From NCBI RefSeq assembly GCF_014653195.1, contig NZ_BNAH01000016.1:1-64000 (forward strand): a stretch of DNA of 64,000 nt. The letters are read 5' to 3'. Below are positions 43,140 to 52,194 of the stretch, piece after piece (position 1 is the first letter of the stretch; every line of letters starts with the position of its first letter). Origin of the DNA: Thalassotalea profundi (GTDB lineage: Bacteria > Pseudomonadota > Gammaproteobacteria > Enterobacterales > Alteromonadaceae). The notes below the pieces were generated by a model. The model was not told the origin of the DNA. It ran no database searches and saw only the letters and a program-made list of their open reading frames with translations. The position numbers and the translations under genes were made by a program.

Positions 43140-43520
43140 GAAAGTTATTATTAAAATAGTACGTATGATAACGATTTCCTTATCAAATGAATTAAACCAG
43201 CGAGTTGCACTAATTAAATCCCAATGTGGTCAATAAAAAATATCTATTAAATTTCAGACAGATAAATACATTTATTCTGTAATAAAGTGTAGACAATAGT
43301 TTGAAAATCTCCAACTTTTTTCAATTATTTGTATATTTCTTTTACCCTTTTTTTTTACGTCAACAGATTAGACCACTATTTTGCTGCTAATTTCTATGAA
43401 AAGTCTATAATATGCAGGAAATATTGATAATCTGCATATTTTGAACATCTTGGTTTTCAACAAGAGTTTTTTATGTAATGATTATGAAAATAATGAATTT
43501 TAATAGCTTTATTGGCGAAT
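43140..43520. other. Intergenic region between the GGDEF operon and aroQ
   Basis: Divergent promoters lie here. The left 30 nt may encode the true N terminus of the PstS-like gene. The middle is very AT-rich without a gene. The right part holds a TATAAT at 43406-43411 and an inverted repeat (43409-43440) ahead of aroQ. Confidence 0.55.
43409..43440. repeat. Inverted repeat overlapping the aroQ-accBC -10 region
   Basis: AATATGCAG (43409-43417) and CTGCATATT (43432-43440) pair over 9 bp with a 14-nt spacer. The left arm starts inside the candidate -10 box TATAAT (43406-43411), with TTGCTG at 43381 as a weak -35 (19-nt spacer). Operator or leader hairpin, inferred. Confidence 0.4.
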
Positions 43521-43988
43521 ATGACAACTAAATTTAACGTTTTATTACTAAATGGCCCTAATTTAAACATGTTAGGTAAACGTGAACCTAATGTATATGG
43601 AGCTCAAACGCTACACGATATAGTAGAAAACTTGTCAGTTAAAGCTAACGAGAGCGGATTAACGTTAACTCATCAACAATCTAATGCTGAATCTGAATTA
43701 ATTAATTCGATTCATCAAGCTTATGAAAAAGTTGATTTTATTATCATAAATCCTGCTGCTTATACACATACAAGTGTTGCACTAAGAGATGCCCTATTAT
43801 CGGTAAATATTCCTTTTATTGAAGTACATTTATCGAATGTGCACGCTAGGGAGCCTTTTAGGCACCATTCTTATTTATCAGATATTGCTATAGGGGTTAT
43901 CTGCGGTTTTGGCGCTAAAGGTTATGAATATGCCTTATTAGCCGCTAAGCAATACTTAATTGAACAAAACAACATAATGAATGATTAG
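43521..43988 (+). CDS. aroQ: 3-dehydroquinate dehydratase, type II
   Basis: The third shikimate-pathway step. Type II motifs are VLLLNGPNLNMLGKREPNVYG (catalytic Tyr in VYG, Arg in KRE), QQSNAESELINSIHQA, INPAAYTHTSVALRDAL, IEVHLSNVHAREPFRHHSYLS (catalytic His) and GFGAKGYEYALLAA. The ATG at 43521 gives 155 residues. A TTG at 43512 would add three residues. It precedes accB-accC, a gene order conserved across many gammaproteobacteria. Confidence 0.96.
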   Translation: MTTKFNVLLLNGPNLNMLGKREPNVYGAQTLHDIVENLSVKANESGLTLTHQQSNAESELINSIHQAYEKVDFIIINPAAYTHTSVALRDALLSVNIPFIEVHLSNVHAREPFRHHSYLSDIAIGVICGFGAKGYEYALLAAKQYLIEQNNIMND

Positions 43989-44051
43989 TCATGTTATTTA
44001 CTTTCCTTAGCAAACTAATCAATACAAATTTAATACAATGAAAGGTGTATC

Positions 44052-44504
44052 ATGGATATTCGAAAAATAAAAAAACTAATTGAGCTTGTAGAAGAGTCTG
44101 GAATCAATGAATTAGAAATTTCAGAAGGTGAAGAGTCCGTACGCATTAGCCGCGGAGGCTCTGTAGCACCAGCTCCTGCTATGCAACAGCAATATGCTCC
44201 AGCACCAGTTCAAGCTCCTGCTGCCGCAACAGCGCCAGTAGCAACAGAATCGGCTCCTGCTGCAATTACCGGTCACATTGTACGCTCACCTATGGTTGGA
44301 ACTTTCTATTCAGCCGGCTCTCCAGATGCTCCAGCTTTTGTTGAAGTAGGCCAACATGTTAATGCTGGTGATACGCTATGTATCGTTGAAGCAATGAAAA
44401 TGATGAATCAAATAGAGGCAGATAAGTCAGGCGTAATTAAAGAAATTTTAGCTCAAAATGAAGATGCTATCGAGTTTGACCAACCGCTATTCATCATTGA
44501 ATAA
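44052..44504 (+). CDS. accB: Biotin carboxyl carrier protein of acetyl-CoA carboxylase
   Basis: 150 residues. The N-terminal dimerisation segment (DIRKIKKLIELVEESGINELEISEGEESVRI) is followed by an Ala/Pro-rich flexible linker (about 38-72). The C-terminal biotinyl domain has the EAMKMMNQIE motif, with K116 biotinylated. AAGGTG precedes the ATG. It is cotranscribed with accC 25 nt downstream. Confidence 0.97.
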   Translation: MDIRKIKKLIELVEESGINELEISEGEESVRISRGGSVAPAPAMQQQYAPAPVQAPAAATAPVATESAPAAITGHIVRSPMVGTFYSAGSPDAPAFVEVGQHVNAGDTLCIVEAMKMMNQIEADKSGVIKEILAQNEDAIEFDQPLFIIE

Positions 44505-44528
44505 GCCCAACACTAAAAGGGTCATTCT

Positions 44529-45875
44529 ATGTTAGACAAAGTCGTTATCGCCAACCGAGGCGAAATTGCACTAAGAATATTACGTGCATGTAAAGAATTA
44601 GGTATTAAAACTGTCGCGGTTCACTCCACTGCTGACAGATCTTTAAAACATGTATTATTAGCTGATGAAACTATTTGTATTGGTAAGCCTTCAGCCACTG
44701 ATAGCTACCTTAATATTCCAATGATAATCACAGCAGCAGAAGTAACTAATGCTGTTGCGATTCATCCTGGCTATGGCTTTTTAGCTGAAAATGCTGATTT
44801 TGCTGAGCAAGTAGAAAACTCTGGCTTTACTTTTATCGGGCCTAAAGCTGAAAGCATTCGTTTAATGGGTGATAAGGTTTCTGCAATTAAAGCAATGAAA
44901 GCTGCAGGCGTGCCGTGTGTGCCTGGTTCAGATGGTCCTCTAACCAGCGATGAAGCATTAAACCTTGCACATGCCAAACGCATTGGCTACCCAGTAATTA
45001 TTAAAGCGTCTGGTGGTGGTGGTGGTCGTGGTATGCGTGTTGTTCGCGAAGAATCAGAACTCATTAACGCTATTCAATTGACTAAAGCCGAAGCGAGAGC
45101 CACTTTCAATAATGACATGGTTTATATGGAGAAGTTTCTTGAAAACCCTCGTCATGTTGAAATTCAAATCATGGCTGACGGTCAAGGTGGAGCAATACAT
45201 TTAGGTGAACGTGACTGTTCTATGCAACGCCGTCATCAAAAGGTAGTTGAAGAAGCACCAGCTCCAGGTATTACCCCTAAAATGCGAGCTCAAATAGGTG
45301 AAAGATGCTGTCGTGCTTGTATTGAAATCGGTTATCGCGGCGCTGGAACATTTGAATTTCTCTATGAAAATGGTGAATTTTACTTTATCGAAATGAACAC
45401 TCGTATTCAGGTTGAACACCCAGTAACAGAAATGGTAACTGGTGTCGATTTAATTAAAGAGCAGTTACGTGTAGCAGCAGGGCAACCTTTATCTTACACA
45501 CAAGATGATATTAAAATTGCTGGCCATTCTATCGAGTGTCGAATTAATGCCGAAGATCCTCGTACTTTTATACCATCACCCGGGACTATCACTCGTTTTC
45601 ACCCTCCTGGTGGCTTAGGTGTGCGTTGGGATTCTCATATTTATGCTGATTATTCTGTGCCTCCTCATTATGATTCTATGATTGGTAAATTAATTACTTA
45701 TGGTGATAACCGTGATGTAGCAATTGCACGTATGCGTAATGCATTAAATGAATTAGTTATTGATGGTATTAAAACCAATATTGCCTTACATAAAGAAATT
45801 CTTAATGATAAAGGGTTTGTTAATGGCGGCGCCAATATACATTACCTAGAAAAGAAACTATCAGAAGCTGAATAA
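44529..45875 (+). CDS. accC: Biotin carboxylase subunit of acetyl-CoA carboxylase
   Basis: An ATP-grasp enzyme that carboxylates biotin on AccB, the first step of fatty-acid synthesis. Motifs: VIANRGEIALRILRACKELGI, HPGYGFLAENADFA, the glycine-rich ASGGGGGRGMRVV, ERDCSMQRRHQKVVEEAP and FIEMNTRIQVEHPVTEMVTG. 448 residues (E. coli 449). It ends at a strong terminator. Confidence 0.98.
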   Translation: MLDKVVIANRGEIALRILRACKELGIKTVAVHSTADRSLKHVLLADETICIGKPSATDSYLNIPMIITAAEVTNAVAIHPGYGFLAENADFAEQVENSGFTFIGPKAESIRLMGDKVSAIKAMKAAGVPCVPGSDGPLTSDEALNLAHAKRIGYPVIIKASGGGGGRGMRVVREESELINAIQLTKAEARATFNNDMVYMEKFLENPRHVEIQIMADGQGGAIHLGERDCSMQRRHQKVVEEAPAPGITPKMRAQIGERCCRACIEIGYRGAGTFEFLYENGEFYFIEMNTRIQVEHPVTEMVTGVDLIKEQLRVAAGQPLSYTQDDIKIAGHSIECRINAEDPRTFIPSPGTITRFHPPGGLGVRWDSHIYADYSVPPHYDSMIGKLITYGDNRDVAIARMRNALNELVIDGIKTNIALHKEILNDKGFVNGGANIHYLEKKLSEAE

Positions 45876-45905
45876 TATTGTATCCCTAGTTATTCAAGTC
45901 TTCGC

Positions 45906-45931
45906 AAAAGCTCTGCACAAGCAGAGCTTTT
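45906..45931 (+). terminator. Terminator after accC
   Basis: The 11-bp stem AAAAGCTCTGC/GCAGAGCTTTT with an ACAA loop is followed by TTTATTTAT. Confidence 0.88.
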
Positions 45932-45972
45932 TTATTTATAATAGCCTATTAATTAAATACCTAAGGATTTAA

Positions 45973-46140
45973 ATGACTGAATTATTAGAAAAGCCCGAGC
46001 CACCTACCGAAAATGAATGTTGTGATAGCGCGTGCACACCATGCGTGTGGGATACTTACTACGCAGCAAGAAAAGCATGGCGTTTACAACAAGCAGAGTT
46101 AAAGGAACAACAAGAGAAATCAATACCAAATGATAAATGA
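45973..46140 (+). CDS. Oxidoreductase-like domain small protein, 55 residues
   Basis: The gene has AAGGA 5 nt before the ATG. The product reads PPTENECCDSACTPCVWDTYYAARKAWR, the core of the oxidoreductase-like (OXLD1-type) domain, with four conserved cysteines and the CVWDxYY signature. A charged C-terminal helix follows. The family is small and of unknown biochemical function. It is isolated between the accC terminator and the convergent elbB. Confidence 0.8.
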   Translation: MTELLEKPEPPTENECCDSACTPCVWDTYYAARKAWRLQQAELKEQQEKSIPNDK

Positions 46141-46163
46141 TCAGATAACACTTGTCCTCTCAA

Positions 46164-46817
46164 CTAGCTCAGTTCAAGCACCTTTGTCACCAATTTATTA
46201 ATACCCTGTGCCGCTTCACTGATACTTGTAGCGAGCATATAAGCAGGAGTTGTTACTAACTTCGACTTTTCATCAACAACAATATCGTCTACCGCACAGT
46301 TTTTATGCTTTAAACCTAATTGTGTTAATGCTTGCGCTACTCCTGCATCATTACCAATAGTGCCAACAATATGTTCACCATAAACAAAAGGTAACATTGC
46401 AGGTGCAATACACATATAACCGGCCGGTTTATTGGCATTTGCAAACGTTTTTGCCGCATTCAGCACTAACGGGTTTACCGTACAATTTTCGCCATTGATC
46501 GCAAAATCACATAAGTTCTTTGCGGCGCCGAAACCGCCGGGAAATATAATTGCATCAAATTCATCTACGCATAACTCTTCAATGTTTTCAACATCTCCAC
46601 GAGATATACGTGCCGACTCTACTAGCACATTTCGAGTTTCATTTTCACTGACTTCACCTGTTAAATGGTTAATCACATGATACTGATTAATATTGGGTGC
46701 AAAACAACGATATTTCGCTCCCTGTTGATCAAGGGCTAGTAACGTTAACACCGCCTCATGGATTTCACTACCATCATAAACACCACAACCACTTAGTATA
46801 ACCGCCACATTTTTCAT
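46164..46817 (-). CDS. elbB: Isoprenoid biosynthesis glyoxalase ElbB
   Basis: 217 residues of the DJ-1/PfpI superfamily, nearly collinear with E. coli ElbB: KNVAVILSGCGVYDGSEIHEAVLTLLALD, YRCFAPNINQYHVINHLTGE, DEFDAIIFPGGFGAAKNLCDFA and the nucleophile-elbow segment AGYMCIAPAMLPFVYG. The family has weak glyoxalase activity and was linked to isoprenoid production. Its physiological role is uncertain. Monocistronic, with AGG upstream. Confidence 0.93.
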   Translation of the reverse strand: MKNVAVILSGCGVYDGSEIHEAVLTLLALDQQGAKYRCFAPNINQYHVINHLTGEVSENETRNVLVESARISRGDVENIEELCVDEFDAIIFPGGFGAAKNLCDFAINGENCTVNPLVLNAAKTFANANKPAGYMCIAPAMLPFVYGEHIVGTIGNDAGVAQALTQLGLKHKNCAVDDIVVDEKSKLVTTPAYMLATSISEAAQGINKLVTKVLELS

Positions 46818-46868
46818 TGATAACCTCCGCTTAATTTTATTTATATCTCACCGATTAAACACGGCTAA

Positions 46869-48311
46869 TTAATTTGAATACTGATAAACTAACTTACCTA
46901 ACTTTTCAATCGCTTGTTCCACATCGCTGCCCCATTTAACGCCGTAACTAATACGCATAAAGTTTTTAAACTGTCCAGAAGGAGAGAATATTTGACCAGG
47001 TGCAAAACTTACTCCTTGCTCTATTGCATGTTGAAAAAAATCGCTCGTATTAACATGAGAACGACATCTTACCCATAATACACTTCCACCTTTAGGCTGA
47101 GAAATTCGGACTTCGGCTGGAAAGTGTTCTGCAATTAATGCTCTAAGCCTTTCACAATTATAACGAAGATTTTTTCTTAAGACTAAAAGGTGACGGTCAT
47201 ATTCCCCACTCATAAGATAATCACTTAAAGTCCATTGAGGTAACATCGATGTTGAGCATGACTGAGCTCTTTTAATACGTTTCGCTTTCTCTTCAAATTT
47301 ACCTGGAAGCAACCAACCAATACGATACCCAGGGGCAGCTGTTTTAGAAAAAGATGAGCAGGTCATCACCAAGCCTTTTTCAGAGTAGAGTTGAGCTGGC
47401 ATAGGGCGTTTATCAGTAAAATATAAATCACTATAAACATCATCTTCAATTAATGGGATATTTCGTTGCTCCAATATATTCACTAATTGTTGTCGTTTTA
47501 TTTCAGGCATAATAGAGCCAAGTGGATTATTTATAGCAGTAGAAAATAAGCAAGCACTTACTTTGTGTTGTTCTAATACACTTTCAAGGTCGCTAATACT
47601 AACGCCCTCCTCAGTACAAGTATAAACTTCTAGCGCTTTCATCCCAAGGCTGTCAATCAGTTCAATAATGCCGAAAAAACAAGGAGATTCTATTGCAATA
47701 ACATCACCAGGTTTAGCCACACATTGTAAGGCGATTGATAAAGCTTCTTGTGCTCCACTGGTGATCAACATATTTTCATGACTAACATCAACACCAAGCT
47801 CTTGATAGCGTGTCGCTAAATTTAACCGTAATCTAACATCACCATTCACAGGACCATAGCTAACAGCTTTTTCAGCCACCTTAGTTAAAACTGATCGCAT
47901 TAATCTCGCAAGTGTTTTGTCAGGTGGATGCGCTTGTACAGGGTTTGATATGCCTAATGCAACCGTGTCAGGAAGGTGAATAGCCGCATGAACTTGTTCA
48001 ATAAGTTGTCGACAGGAAACTTCAGCAGGCGGATAACATGCCCAACTAGCCCGTCTAGGTAATAAATTTTTCGCTTGTTTGGCTTTTAAATAATAGCCTG
48101 ACTGCGGCCGAGCAGAAATGAAACCTTGACGTTCAAGTTCTATATAAGCCTGCTTAACCGTTGGTACACTTATACCGAATTGACTACTTAGCTTTCTTAA
48201 ACTTGGTAATTTATCTCCAGCTTTAAGCGCGCCACTTACTTCTTGCTTAACAATAAAATCGATCACTTGCTGATATAGATATTCTGACGATGTACGATCT
48301 AACAAACGCAT
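46869..48311 (-). CDS. MocR-type GntR/aminotransferase transcription regulator
   Basis: 480 residues. The N-terminal winged helix (LRKLSSQFGISVPTVKQAYIELERQGFISARPQSGYYL) is fused to a fold-type I aminotransferase domain. The PLP lysine motif is SSFSKTAAPGYRIGWLL, with ITSGAQEALSIALQ, NNPLGSIMP and the aspartate in IEDDVYSDL. MocR proteins use PLP or an aminoacyl adduct as effector. It diverges from an EamA transporter over 102 bp, so it probably regulates that gene and itself. Confidence 0.92.
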   Translation of the reverse strand: MRLLDRTSSEYLYQQVIDFIVKQEVSGALKAGDKLPSLRKLSSQFGISVPTVKQAYIELERQGFISARPQSGYYLKAKQAKNLLPRRASWACYPPAEVSCRQLIEQVHAAIHLPDTVALGISNPVQAHPPDKTLARLMRSVLTKVAEKAVSYGPVNGDVRLRLNLATRYQELGVDVSHENMLITSGAQEALSIALQCVAKPGDVIAIESPCFFGIIELIDSLGMKALEVYTCTEEGVSISDLESVLEQHKVSACLFSTAINNPLGSIMPEIKRQQLVNILEQRNIPLIEDDVYSDLYFTDKRPMPAQLYSEKGLVMTCSSFSKTAAPGYRIGWLLPGKFEEKAKRIKRAQSCSTSMLPQWTLSDYLMSGEYDRHLLVLRKNLRYNCERLRALIAEHFPAEVRISQPKGGSVLWVRCRSHVNTSDFFQHAIEQGVSFAPGQIFSPSGQFKNFMRISYGVKWGSDVEQAIEKLGKLVYQYSN

Positions 48312-48413
48312 AACTGTATAGGTTGTATTTTTATTTTTTTGTATATGTTATTACAACAAAAAGCACGTAAACTGTCCAACCATAAAACTCACATAAATTT
48401 ATAAGCACCGCCC

Positions 48414-49334
48414 ATGAACAATACTTTTTTATATATCATTACCGTGATTATATGGGGTAGTACTTGGATAGCTATTAACTACCAACTAGGTGATGTTCCA
48501 ACAGAAGCCTCTTTGTGTTATCGGTTTGGATTAGCGGCAATTGTATTACTTGCTTTCTGCCGATGGAAAAATTATTCATTAAGCTTTAAAGCTAAAGCAC
48601 ATATACAGTTCGCCTGCTTCGGTTTGACCTTATTTGGTTGTAACTACTTTTTATTGTATTCCGCTCAAGAGCATATTAATTCAGCATTAACTTGTATTGG
48701 TTTTTCGTTGATTATGTTGTTTAACATTATTAATGCCAGTATTTGGTATAAAACCAAAATTAGCGGCCGTGTTTATCTAGGTGGAGCACTTGGTCTCATT
48801 GGTATAGTGACCTTATTTTGGCCAGAAATAAATAACACAACATTAGGTCGCGAGGCTTTGATTGGTTTTTCACTTTGTCTTGCGGGAACCTTATTTGCGT
48901 CTGTCGGTAATATGTTGTCAATACGTAATCAAAAGCTGAACTATGCCCTTGTGCCATCAATTGCTTGGGGAATGACTTATGGTGCTGTGTTTATGGCTAT
49001 TCTTTTATTCATTCAAGGTAAAGAGTTTAGCTTCTCTTATACAACATCATATATTGTTTCATTAATTTATCTTTCGATCTTTGGCTCTGTTATTGCTTTT
49101 GGTAGTTATTTAACCTTACTTAATAATATTGGTGCACATAAAGCATCTTACGCAAGTATTATGTTTCCAGCAATCGCCGTGATAATTTCAACTTTCGTAG
49201 AAGATTTTAACTGGAGCAGTTATACCGTTGTTGGCTTGAGTTGCATTTTCATTGGTAATTTAGTTGTTCTTTCACCTGTTAATAAACGTAAAAAAACGTC
49301 TATTGAGCCCGTTGATGGTGCATGTATCACTTAA
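48414..49334 (+). CDS. EamA-family (DMT) transporter
   Basis: 306 residues with ten predicted membrane helices in two EamA repeats, beginning FLYIITVIIWGSTWIAINYQLGDV (the WGSTW signature). The second repeat includes SIFGSVIAFGSYLTLLNNIGAHKASYASIMFPAIAVIIS. It is an inner-membrane permease, probably exporting an amino acid or metabolite. It is divergent from the MocR-type regulator, which likely controls it. Substrate unknown. Confidence 0.87.
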   Translation: MNNTFLYIITVIIWGSTWIAINYQLGDVPTEASLCYRFGLAAIVLLAFCRWKNYSLSFKAKAHIQFACFGLTLFGCNYFLLYSAQEHINSALTCIGFSLIMLFNIINASIWYKTKISGRVYLGGALGLIGIVTLFWPEINNTTLGREALIGFSLCLAGTLFASVGNMLSIRNQKLNYALVPSIAWGMTYGAVFMAILLFIQGKEFSFSYTTSYIVSLIYLSIFGSVIAFGSYLTLLNNIGAHKASYASIMFPAIAVIISTFVEDFNWSSYTVVGLSCIFIGNLVVLSPVNKRKKTSIEPVDGACIT

Positions 49335-49394
49335 TCTATCTAAGATGATTTATTACAGTTTTGTGCAACAACTTCCTTAAGTGATATTGCACTA

Positions 49395-49424
49395 CGGCAT
49401 AGTTATCCTTCCTTAACTATGCCG
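49395..49424. terminator. Terminator after the EamA gene
   Basis: The 11-bp stem CGGCATAGTTA/TAACTATGCCG with an 8-nt loop is followed by CTTTTCC. It lies between convergent genes. The T tract is modest. Confidence 0.65.
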
Positions 49425-49571
49425 CTTTTCCTTACTTTATTATGTGCCTTTGCCCCATCAATTACTCTTATGATTTAAGAGGTGTTATTTGCCGACATAA
49501 ATGCCGACAAATATACAGTGAATAGGCCTATTGTTACAAATTCAAACTTAAGTTCATAATAATTAGGCAGC

Positions 49572-51998
49572 TTAATTGCCGATAGGCGATCCTGGTGGCA
49601 TCTTAACCTTTGATATAGGAGTAATTAACTTGCCTTGATTCAAACTGAAATTAATTTGATTAGACAATAGTTTAAATTGAGCAGCCATGGTTTTGTGTTT
49701 TTTCAAACGGCTTCTATCAGTCAACCAATGATTCAAATCACTTAAAGTCACAAACACTTCTGATCGAACTTCGCTGACTAAGTCAGTATCATGCCAAAGC
49801 GCTAATAATTGCTCGACTACCTGATTATTTACTCGTTGTTGCACTAACAAAGCCAAGCCTGATTGCGGGGAGTTTTTAAGCGTATTGTTAATTACCTGCT
49901 CAAAAAGATCAGCAATAGAAGGAATATCATTATCCATCACCGCCTGTTGTTGCAAACGCGCTAAACGTTCACCATTCAACATTAAAGAAAGTATTTGTTT
50001 TGCGTTAGCTTGTGCAGCAGATACTGGATCAAAAGTGATTCCTGTACTACCGTTAAAACTCTCTCTATTTCGACTATAGCCATAAGCTTTCGGTGGAATT
50101 AATTTTACAATATTATCAGGCAAAGTCAGTACATCTGGTGATAGACTCTTTAATAATGCTGCAATAGCTTGCCGTTGAACATCACCTTTTACCCAAGTCA
50201 TCGTACTCTTCTTTTCGATCGTTCTCACTTGATATGTATAATCGACACCAGCAATTAATTTTGCTGCCGCTTCAACTTGATAACGATGAAAATTATAAAT
50301 AGGCACTAAAACCTGTTCTAATTCAGATAACGGAGTGTTTACAGGGATACTATTTAAGCCAAAGTTAGCTAATGCTTTTTCTCGAATAGTTAGCATGCGC
50401 GTTAATTCTTGTGCTGCATTTTTACCATTATCCCATAAATGCCCTGTATTATGAGCACCAGACTGAGGTCTAGCATCAGGATCTGACACATAAAGCAAGC
50501 CTTTATCTTGAGCATTTTTTACTGTTGATGCCAAATATTCTTGTTCTTGATCAGCAGGAACATCCCCATAACCATAAGCAATTACATATTTATCCCAAAC
50601 CCCAATTTTATCATCGTAAGCATTTGATAAATCAATCTCATCTTCCACCAACTGAATTAGTGGATGTGGATAATCCATCACAGAGGCACGATCATTAACA
50701 CTTGCTGCAAAGTTATGTGCAATGCCTAATGTATGCCCAACTTCATGCGCTGATAATTGACGAATACGTGCTAATGCCATTTCTTTCATCTTGCTCGTAT
50801 CAGTATTTTCGTTCGTAAATGGTGATGTTAACCCTAAAGCAATAAGATAATCTTGGCGTACACGTAAAGAGCCTAAAGTAACATGACCCTTAATAATTTC
50901 GCCAGATCTAGGATCAATAACCGAAGAACCATATGACCAACCTCTGGTCGCTCTATGTACCCATTGAATGACGTTATAACGTACATCCATTGGGTCAGCA
51001 TCAGCTGGTAGTATTTTTACTTGAAAGGCATTTTTATAGCCAATGGCTTCAAAAGTTTGATCCCACCAGAGTGCGCCATCTATTAATGCGCTCTTTACTG
51101 GCTCTGGTACTCCTGCATCTAAATAATAAATAATAGGTTCAACCGCTTCGCTCATGGCAGCTTTAGGATCTTTTTTAGCTAATCGATGGCGGGGGATAAA
51201 ACGCTTTATAATAGGCTCATCAATTGCGCTAGCATAGTCAGCATAGCTTTGAGACCAATAGCCACTATAAGGATGAAAATCTCTTCGTTTATAATCTTCA
51301 TCCGGTAATTTAATTAATGAATGATGTAAATTAACGGTTACTGCTTTAGCATCAGGAGTTACACTACGTAAAAAATTTCCGGCGTCAGAACCTTTAAAAG
51401 TTACTGTTGACTCTAATTCTGTATTATTTGGAAAGGCTTTACTGCGCGGTGTATAAATAAAGCTTCGGCTTTGATCAATTGAATAATTACCTTGTTTTCT
51501 TCGCTTTAAACTATCAGCGACATTATGTATGTCGGAAAGTAAGAAAGGGGTATAGTCGATAATTACTTTTTGCTTATTCTCTTTTTTTGATTGACTCTCA
51601 ATTGAAAACCCCCAAATAATTGAGCTTGCAAATGCTTCAGTCACTGATTTTTTTTCCAATGCGTTATCAGTATCCGCTCGATAATCAGTATTTAACTGCC
51701 TAAGTAAAACTTTATCACCAACCTTTTCGAAACGAACTAATCGTGTGTCACCCAACTGACCACGATCTAAACCTATATCATTTGAACCAATTCCTTGAGG
51801 TAAACTACTTTGAAAAAGAAACTCTTGATTAAACTTATCAATTTCTAAATAAACTTTTCCACTATTATTGTCTAAATAGAAAGAAAAGTAGCCTTGTTGA
51901 ATTTTTTTATCCTTAATAAACTCAACATATTCACTGGAAGCCTGCACAGTAAAAATAATGCTAAATAACATTAACGATAAAAGCCGAATATATTTCAT
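49572..51998 (-). CDS. Secreted zinc-dependent metalloprotease (HExxHxxGxxH)
   Basis: 808 residues with a signal peptide (cleaved near VQASS). N-terminal DUF5118/DUF5117-like domains (QQGYFSFYLDNNSGKVYLEID) precede the catalytic region with the metzincin-like zinc site SAHEVGHTLGIAHNF (H418, E419, H422, H428). A DUF4953-type C-terminal half follows. This family is widespread in marine Bacteroidetes and gammaproteobacteria and is not the usual thermolysin or M1 type. Probably periplasmic or outer-membrane. Substrate unknown. Monocistronic. Confidence 0.88.
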   Translation of the reverse strand: MKYIRLLSLMLFSIIFTVQASSEYVEFIKDKKIQQGYFSFYLDNNSGKVYLEIDKFNQEFLFQSSLPQGIGSNDIGLDRGQLGDTRLVRFEKVGDKVLLRQLNTDYRADTDNALEKKSVTEAFASSIIWGFSIESQSKKENKQKVIIDYTPFLLSDIHNVADSLKRRKQGNYSIDQSRSFIYTPRSKAFPNNTELESTVTFKGSDAGNFLRSVTPDAKAVTVNLHHSLIKLPDEDYKRRDFHPYSGYWSQSYADYASAIDEPIIKRFIPRHRLAKKDPKAAMSEAVEPIIYYLDAGVPEPVKSALIDGALWWDQTFEAIGYKNAFQVKILPADADPMDVRYNVIQWVHRATRGWSYGSSVIDPRSGEIIKGHVTLGSLRVRQDYLIALGLTSPFTNENTDTSKMKEMALARIRQLSAHEVGHTLGIAHNFAASVNDRASVMDYPHPLIQLVEDEIDLSNAYDDKIGVWDKYVIAYGYGDVPADQEQEYLASTVKNAQDKGLLYVSDPDARPQSGAHNTGHLWDNGKNAAQELTRMLTIREKALANFGLNSIPVNTPLSELEQVLVPIYNFHRYQVEAAAKLIAGVDYTYQVRTIEKKSTMTWVKGDVQRQAIAALLKSLSPDVLTLPDNIVKLIPPKAYGYSRNRESFNGSTGITFDPVSAAQANAKQILSLMLNGERLARLQQQAVMDNDIPSIADLFEQVINNTLKNSPQSGLALLVQQRVNNQVVEQLLALWHDTDLVSEVRSEVFVTLSDLNHWLTDRSRLKKHKTMAAQFKLLSNQINFSLNQGKLITPISKVKMPPGSPIGN

Positions 51999-52194
51999 AT
52001 AAATCCTTATTCTATTAAAAAGTCATATTTTCTACTGAATGCGAGCAGTTTATTGTTATAATAACCCTATAGTCGACTTTGAGAAAAGCGACATAATAAT
52101 AAAAGGTTTTAAACGCACCCGCTGCTAGCAATTAAATAACGCTGGCAAAGCATAATATAAAATATACATTAACTAAAGTTAATTAGGTATCAAC

